DNA of 17,290 nucleotides from an uncultured Peptococcaceae bacterium. Lineage in GTDB: Bacteria; Bacillota; Dehalobacteriia; UBA4068; JAAVYR01. The position numbers and the translations under genes are program-made. Below the pieces are notes generated by a model. The model saw only the letters and a program-made list of their open reading frames with translations, ran no database searches and was not told the DNA's origin. Positions 13,653 to 17,290 of this stretch are shown one piece after another. The stretch is from assembly GCA_949739465.1 (NCBI GenBank), contig CATIYQ010000070.1, positions 1-17,290 of the forward strand, read 5' to 3'. The stretch's first letter is position 1, and each line of letters begins with the position of its first letter.

Positions 13653-15452
13653 GTGGAAATTTTGGCTAGGTTTGTTCCTCCCGAAATTATAGAAGAAATC
13701 AGACAAAAGGCTGACATCGTAGAGGTCATTAGCGGTTATGTGTCCTTAAAGAAACAGGGACGTAATTTTGTCGGGTTATGCCCCTTTCACAGCGAGGACA
13801 CACCCTCTTTTGTTGTGTCCCCCGATAAGCAGATTTATTATTGCTTTGGCTGTCAGCATGGGGGTAATGTCATCAATTTCGTCATGGAGGAAGAGAGTCT
13901 CACCCTGCCGGAAGCTGCAGAAAAATTAGCCGACCAATACGGGGTGGTCATTCCCGAGGGACATTATTCCCAAAAGGACCTAGCCCGCCAGCATAAGAAG
14001 AAAACTTTTTATGATATGTATGAGCGGGCGGCAGGCTTTTATCAGCAAATGCTCCTAAAAGCGCCCGAAGGTGCGGCGGCGAGAACTTACCTTGCTGGAC
14101 GTGGCTTGGACCAAAAGACCATTGCTGATTTTAAACTAGGATTTAGCCCGGCGGAGCAGTGGGACGCCCTCTATCAATACCTATCTCAAGCAGGCTTTAA
14201 GGAAAGTGATATGGCGGAAGCAGGCTTGGTGACCAAAAGCAGTAAAAACCAGAAATATTACGATAAGTTTCGTAATCGGGTCATGTATCCCATTCTGGAT
14301 TACAAAGGACAGTTTATTGCCTTTGGCGGGCGGGTATTGGACAAGGAGTTGCCCAAATATCTCAATTCCCAAGATTCGCTGATTTTTAACAAGTCGGAAA
14401 ATCTCTATGGGCTTTTTGTAGCAGGGCAGTCTATTCGTAAGGAAAATTGCGCCGTGATTATGGAAGGCTACATGGACGTGATTACAGCCCACCAGCATGG
14501 AGTAACCAATGCGGTGGCGTCTTTAGGCACTGCCTTTACGCCGGAACACGGACGGCTCTTAAAACGCTATACGGACCATGTGATTCTGGCTTATGACGGA
14601 GACGGCGCAGGCACGAAAGCCACCATTCGCGGTATTGACATTTTACGGGAAATGGGCTTTACCATTCAAATCGTTTCTTTCCCCGATGGACAAGACCCCG
14701 ACGATTTCCTGAAAGCAAATGGCAAAGAAGGCTGGCAGGATTTTGTGACGAAAAAGTCCTTGGGCGTGTTGGATTATAAGCTGAATTTAGCACTAAAAAA
14801 ATATGATTCTGCAAAGCCGGAAGGAAAAGGCGCTATTGTCAAAGAATTATTACCTGATATTGCAAAATGCAGCAGCTTGGTAGAACGGGACAGTTTTATT
14901 GCTTTGGTTGCGAGGGAGTTGGAAGTGCTGCCGGAAAGCATTTATGCGGATTTACGTAAGAACGGCTATCGTATTGATGCGCCTCGGGGGATTGCGCCTA
15001 AACGCAACGGTCTCCCGCCTAAGAAAAACCGTAAGGATATGCAGGTGAAAAAGCTCCTCTTGCGGCTAATGCTGGAAAACAAAACGGTATGGCAAAAGAT
15101 AGAGGAAACATTAGCAGACGAACAATGGGCAGATGAAACCATATTGTTGCTATTGCAAACGGTACGAGACAATCTGGAAACTTATGATTGGCAGCCGGCG
15201 AACTTGCTGACGACCCTTTCCGGCGATGGGCAAAACCTGGTGGCAGAAATCCTGGCGGAAGATATGCCGGCAGAGGATGTGGAGGAGCTGGCGACAAGCT
15301 GTATTCGTGCCATTAAGATAGACCATTTGCAGCGGGAAATTGCAAAATCCCGCGGTGAATTTGATAAAGTAAAGGGAGACGCAACGCAGGAACTCATCTT
15401 GCTCCAAGAAATTTCTGTGATGCAAAAGGAAATCCAGCGGTTAAGCAAATAG
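13653..15452 (+). CDS. dnaG: DNA primase
   Basis: A 599-residue primase that makes RNA primers at the replication fork and binds the DnaB-type helicase through its C-terminus. The N-terminal zinc-binding domain has Cys43, His46, Cys64 and Cys67 (CPFH and CFGC). The RNA-polymerase core includes KFRNRVMYPI (205-214) and FGGRVLD. The TOPRIM catalytic part has Glu271 and Asp275 in MEGYMD, and Asp315/Asp317 in YDGDGAG. Residues ~455-599 are the helical helicase-interaction domain, beginning after a basic linker rich in Lys/Arg. The GTG at 13653 gives MEILARFVPPEIIEEIRQKADIV, slightly longer than usual; a TTG at 13662 would give a start closer to the family. Neither has a strong ribosome site. rpoD follows 30 nt downstream. 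Confidence 0.96.
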   Translation: MEILARFVPPEIIEEIRQKADIVEVISGYVSLKKQGRNFVGLCPFHSEDTPSFVVSPDKQIYYCFGCQHGGNVINFVMEEESLTLPEAAEKLADQYGVVIPEGHYSQKDLARQHKKKTFYDMYERAAGFYQQMLLKAPEGAAARTYLAGRGLDQKTIADFKLGFSPAEQWDALYQYLSQAGFKESDMAEAGLVTKSSKNQKYYDKFRNRVMYPILDYKGQFIAFGGRVLDKELPKYLNSQDSLIFNKSENLYGLFVAGQSIRKENCAVIMEGYMDVITAHQHGVTNAVASLGTAFTPEHGRLLKRYTDHVILAYDGDGAGTKATIRGIDILREMGFTIQIVSFPDGQDPDDFLKANGKEGWQDFVTKKSLGVLDYKLNLALKKYDSAKPEGKGAIVKELLPDIAKCSSLVERDSFIALVARELEVLPESIYADLRKNGYRIDAPRGIAPKRNGLPPKKNRKDMQVKKLLLRLMLENKTVWQKIEETLADEQWADETILLLLQTVRDNLETYDWQPANLLTTLSGDGQNLVAEILAEDMPAEDVEELATSCIRAIKIDHLQREIAKSRGEFDKVKGDATQELILLQEISVMQKEIQRLSK

Positions 15453-15482
15453 CTGATTACGCCGGAAAAGAGGGGGACTTTG

Positions 15483-16580
15483 GTGAAAGTGGAACAAACG
15501 AAAGCAGAAAACTTAAAAAAGTTAATAGAATCTGCCAAGAAAAAGGGCTCTATTTCTTATGGCGAACTTATTGAGGCCGTGGGCGACGCCGAGCTTAGTC
15601 CGGAACAAATGGAAGAAATCTATGAAGTTTTGGGACAGCAGGGCATTGAAGTGGGCGGCGAACCGGAAGAAACCATAGAGGCCATGGCAGAAGCTCAGGA
15701 GGATATGTCCTCTGGTATTGAGCCGATGGATATTTCTGTTCCCGACGGCATTGCCATTGACGACCCTGTGAGAATGTACTTAAAAGAAATCGGTCGTGTG
15801 CCGCTGCTTTCTGCGGAAGAAGAAGTAGAGCTGGCCATGCGTATGGAGCAAGGGGACGAAGAAGCCAAAAGACGGCTTTCTGAAGCCAATCTTCGTCTGG
15901 TTGTCAGCATTGCCAAACGGTACGTAGGTAGAGGTATGCTCTTTTTGGATTTAATCCAAGAGGGGAATTTGGGTTTGATTAAAGCGGTGGAAAAATTTGA
16001 TTTCCGCAAAGGATTCAAATTCAGTACTTACGCTACCTGGTGGATTCGCCAAGCCATTACCCGCGCCATTGCCGACCAGGCGAGAACCATTCGTATCCCT
16101 GTCCATATGGTAGAAACCATTAATAAACTCATTCGCATTCAACGGCAGTTGATTCAGGAATTGGGCAGAGACCCGTCTCCGGAAGAAATCGCCAAAGAAA
16201 TGGACATTCCCACGGAGCGGGTAAGAGAGATTTTAAAAATTTCTCAAGAACCGGTATCCCTGGAAACGCCAATCGGTGAAGAAGAAGACAGCCATTTGGG
16301 CGATTTTATTGAGGATGAAGATGCGTTAGCCCCAGCGGAAGCGGCGTCTTTCTTCCTCTTAAAAGAGCAGTTAGATGATGTGTTATGCACGCTGACTGCC
16401 AGAGAAAAGAAAGTGTTGCAGTTGCGGTTTGGCTTAGAGGACGGTCGTTCCCGTACCTTGGAAGAGGTTGGGCAGGAATTTGGCGTGACCAGAGAACGGA
16501 TTCGCCAAATTGAAGCTAAAGCCTTGCGGAAGTTGAGACATCCTAGCCGCAGCAAGAAGTTGAAAGATTATTTGGAATAA
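15483..16580 (+). CDS. rpoD: primary RNA polymerase sigma factor (sigma-70/SigA)
   Basis: A 365-residue group 1 sigma factor directing housekeeping transcription. Residues 1-60 are a region 1.1-like helical domain, followed by an acidic linker. Region 1.2 ([21 protein letters not shown]) is at ~94-114. Region 2 holds [19 protein letters not shown], the core-binding DLIQEGN, and the -10 recognising [17 protein letters not shown] (~180-196). Region 3 runs ~203-280. Region 4 ends with the helix-turn-helix [18 protein letters not shown] (-35 recognition) and LKDYLE. The length is like SigA of Gram-positive bacteria, without the long region found in E. coli RpoD. The GTG at 15483 lies 6-7 nt after AGGGGG; the TTG at 15480 is too close. 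It shares an operon with dnaG, the classical macromolecular synthesis arrangement, but rpsU is absent. Confidence 0.98.
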   Translation: MKVEQTKAENLKKLIESAKKKGSISYGELIEAVGDAELSPEQMEEIYEVLGQQGIEVGGEPEETIEAMAEAQEDMSSGIEPMDISVPDGIAIDDPVRMYLKEIGRVPLLSAEEEVELAMRMEQGDEEAKRRLSEANLRLVVSIAKRYVGRGMLFLDLIQEGNLGLIKAVEKFDFRKGFKFSTYATWWIRQAITRAIADQARTIRIPVHMVETINKLIRIQRQLIQELGRDPSPEEIAKEMDIPTERVREILKISQEPVSLETPIGEEEDSHLGDFIEDEDALAPAEAASFFLLKEQLDDVLCTLTAREKKVLQLRFGLEDGRSRTLEEVGQEFGVTRERIRQIEAKALRKLRHPSRSKKLKDYLE

Positions 16581-16591
16581 AGAGAAGCAGG

Positions 16592-16630
16592 AACGGCCGT
16601 GAATCCTTGATAGATAACACAGCCGTTTTT
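16592..16630 (+). terminator. intrinsic terminator of dnaG-rpoD
   Basis: AACGGC (16592-16597) pairs with GCCGTT (16622-16627). After one C/A mismatch, GTG (16599-16601) pairs with CAC (16618-16620). The loop is 16 nt, and five T (16626-16630) follow. Confidence 0.8.
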
Positions 16631-16694
16631 CACTATTTTCATGTTTTATAGAAAGACATTGCATGGGGAATTACGGGAAAAGGAGTTTAGACAG

Positions 16695-17290
16695 ATGACG
16701 ACAAATCGAAGCAGTTTTTCCAGTCGATTGGGCTTTGTCATGGCGGCGGCAGGTTCTGCTGTGGGGTTGGGTAATTTATGGCGTTTTCCCTACTTAGCGG
16801 CGAAATACGGCGGCGGTATTTTTCTTTTGGTCTATATACTGTTGCTGGTGACCTTTGGCTTTGCTTTAATGATAACGGAAATTGCCATCGGACGGAAAAC
16901 AAGACTGTCTTGTATCAGCGCATATGGCGCTTTAAATAAACGGTTTGCTTTTTTAGGATGGCTAGCTGCCTTGGTTCCTATTATTATTACGCCTTATTAT
17001 TGTGTTATCGGCGGATGGGTAATGAAATATTTGTTTGAGTTTACCCGAGGCAATGGACTTACAGCTGCGGGCGACCAATTCTTCGGTAATTTTATTGCGG
17101 CGGAAGAATCGGGGCTGTTGGGCAGTCCTGTTCTTTGGTTTGTGCTGTTCATTTTGTTGACAGCGGTGATTGTGGGCTTTGGTGTGGAAAAGGGCATTGA
17201 GAAGGCAAGTAAGGTATTGATGCCTGTTTTAGTCGTGCTTTCCATTGTGGTAGCAGGTTTTTCTCTTGCTATTCCCGGGGCAATGGCTGG
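16695..17290 (+). CDS. NSS family sodium-dependent transporter, 3' partial
   Basis: Translation from the ATG at 16695, after an AAAGGAG site, stays open for 198 codons to the window end, so the gene is cut off. The N-terminus has SSRLGFVMAAAGSAVGLGNL then WRFPYLAAKYGG, the TM1 sodium- and substrate-binding signature of the neurotransmitter:sodium symporter family. TM2 follows, then EIAIGRKT, the intracellular loop 1 motif. At least five hydrophobic segments lie in the window, consistent with TM1 to TM5. Bacterial members (MhsT and TnaT are characterised examples) import amino acids, often hydrophobic or aromatic, with sodium; the substrate cannot be set from this part. Full-length homologues are about 440-450 residues, so somewhat under half is seen. 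It lies after the rpoD terminator, so it is a separate unit; a TATAGA at 16647-16652 is a possible -10 without a clear -35. Confidence 0.93.
   Translation, partial: MTTNRSSFSSRLGFVMAAAGSAVGLGNLWRFPYLAAKYGGGIFLLVYILLLVTFGFALMITEIAIGRKTRLSCISAYGALNKRFAFLGWLAALVPIIITPYYCVIGGWVMKYLFEFTRGNGLTAAGDQFFGNFIAAEESGLLGSPVLWFVLFILLTAVIVGFGVEKGIEKASKVLMPVLVVLSIVVAGFSLAIPGAMA

Noticed and set aside
16244..16664. Minus-strand frames overlapping the rpoD 3' end
   Set aside because: These are shadows of rpoD and of its terminator; no ribosome site or family similarity was seen.
1..17290. CRISPR arrays, insertion sequences, phage or integrase genes
   Set aside because: No regularly spaced direct repeats, transposase motifs or attachment-site duplications at the tRNA 3' ends were found on reading.

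Overview
The window reads as chromosomal housekeeping DNA from a low-to-mid GC member of the Firmicutes (Bacillota). The anaerobic Clostridia/Negativicutes side is most likely: it carries a SCIFF (six cysteines in forty-five residues) precursor with its radical SAM maturase, a DUF4321 membrane protein, the linked dgt-dnaG-rpoD block, and the linked yycJ-htrA-rlmH block. Genus and species cannot be fixed from sequence reading alone. Several starts are TTG or GTG, chosen by Shine-Dalgarno (SD) position.

Layout. 1-1203 is a 5'-truncated exported VanW-family protein. 1215-2667 is purA with a strong promoter, a leader hairpin and a terminator. 2680-4714 holds a tRNA cluster (Lys-TTT, Glu-TTC, Gly-CCC) running straight into scfA (SCIFF), an intergenic terminator and scfB (maturase). 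4715-6528 is an AT-rich regulatory region with two candidate promoters and competing hairpins, then a membrane-anchored LysM/G5/M23 peptidase. 6581-8441 is trxB plus yycJ; 8543-10245 is htrA plus rlmH, meeting the convergent sfsA at a shared terminator. 10934-11185 is a divergent control region with a 16-bp perfect palindrome over the predicted -10 of a membrane-anchored HD-GYP-like gene. That gene faces a DUF4321 gene across another two-way terminator. 12459-16630 is dgt, a 216-nt highly foldable spacer, dnaG and rpoD. The window ends inside an NSS-family (neurotransmitter:sodium symporter) transporter gene.

How the genes fit. purA (AMP synthesis), dgt (dNTP pool), dnaG (replication priming), rpoD (primary sigma), rlmH (ribosome methylation) and the tRNAs are core nucleotide and information functions. 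The VanW protein, M23 peptidase, yycJ and htrA fit cell-envelope maintenance and surveillance. trxB supplies thiol reducing power. scfA/scfB is the one dedicated RiPP (ribosomally made, modified peptide) system here and belongs to the known ranthipeptide class.

The least explained pieces are the structured spacer before dnaG, the HD-GYP homologue that lacks two metal ligands and sits behind a palindromic operator-like site, and the apparent production of the SCIFF mRNA from a tRNA operon. No mobile elements, CRISPR arrays, phage genes or insertion sequences were seen.
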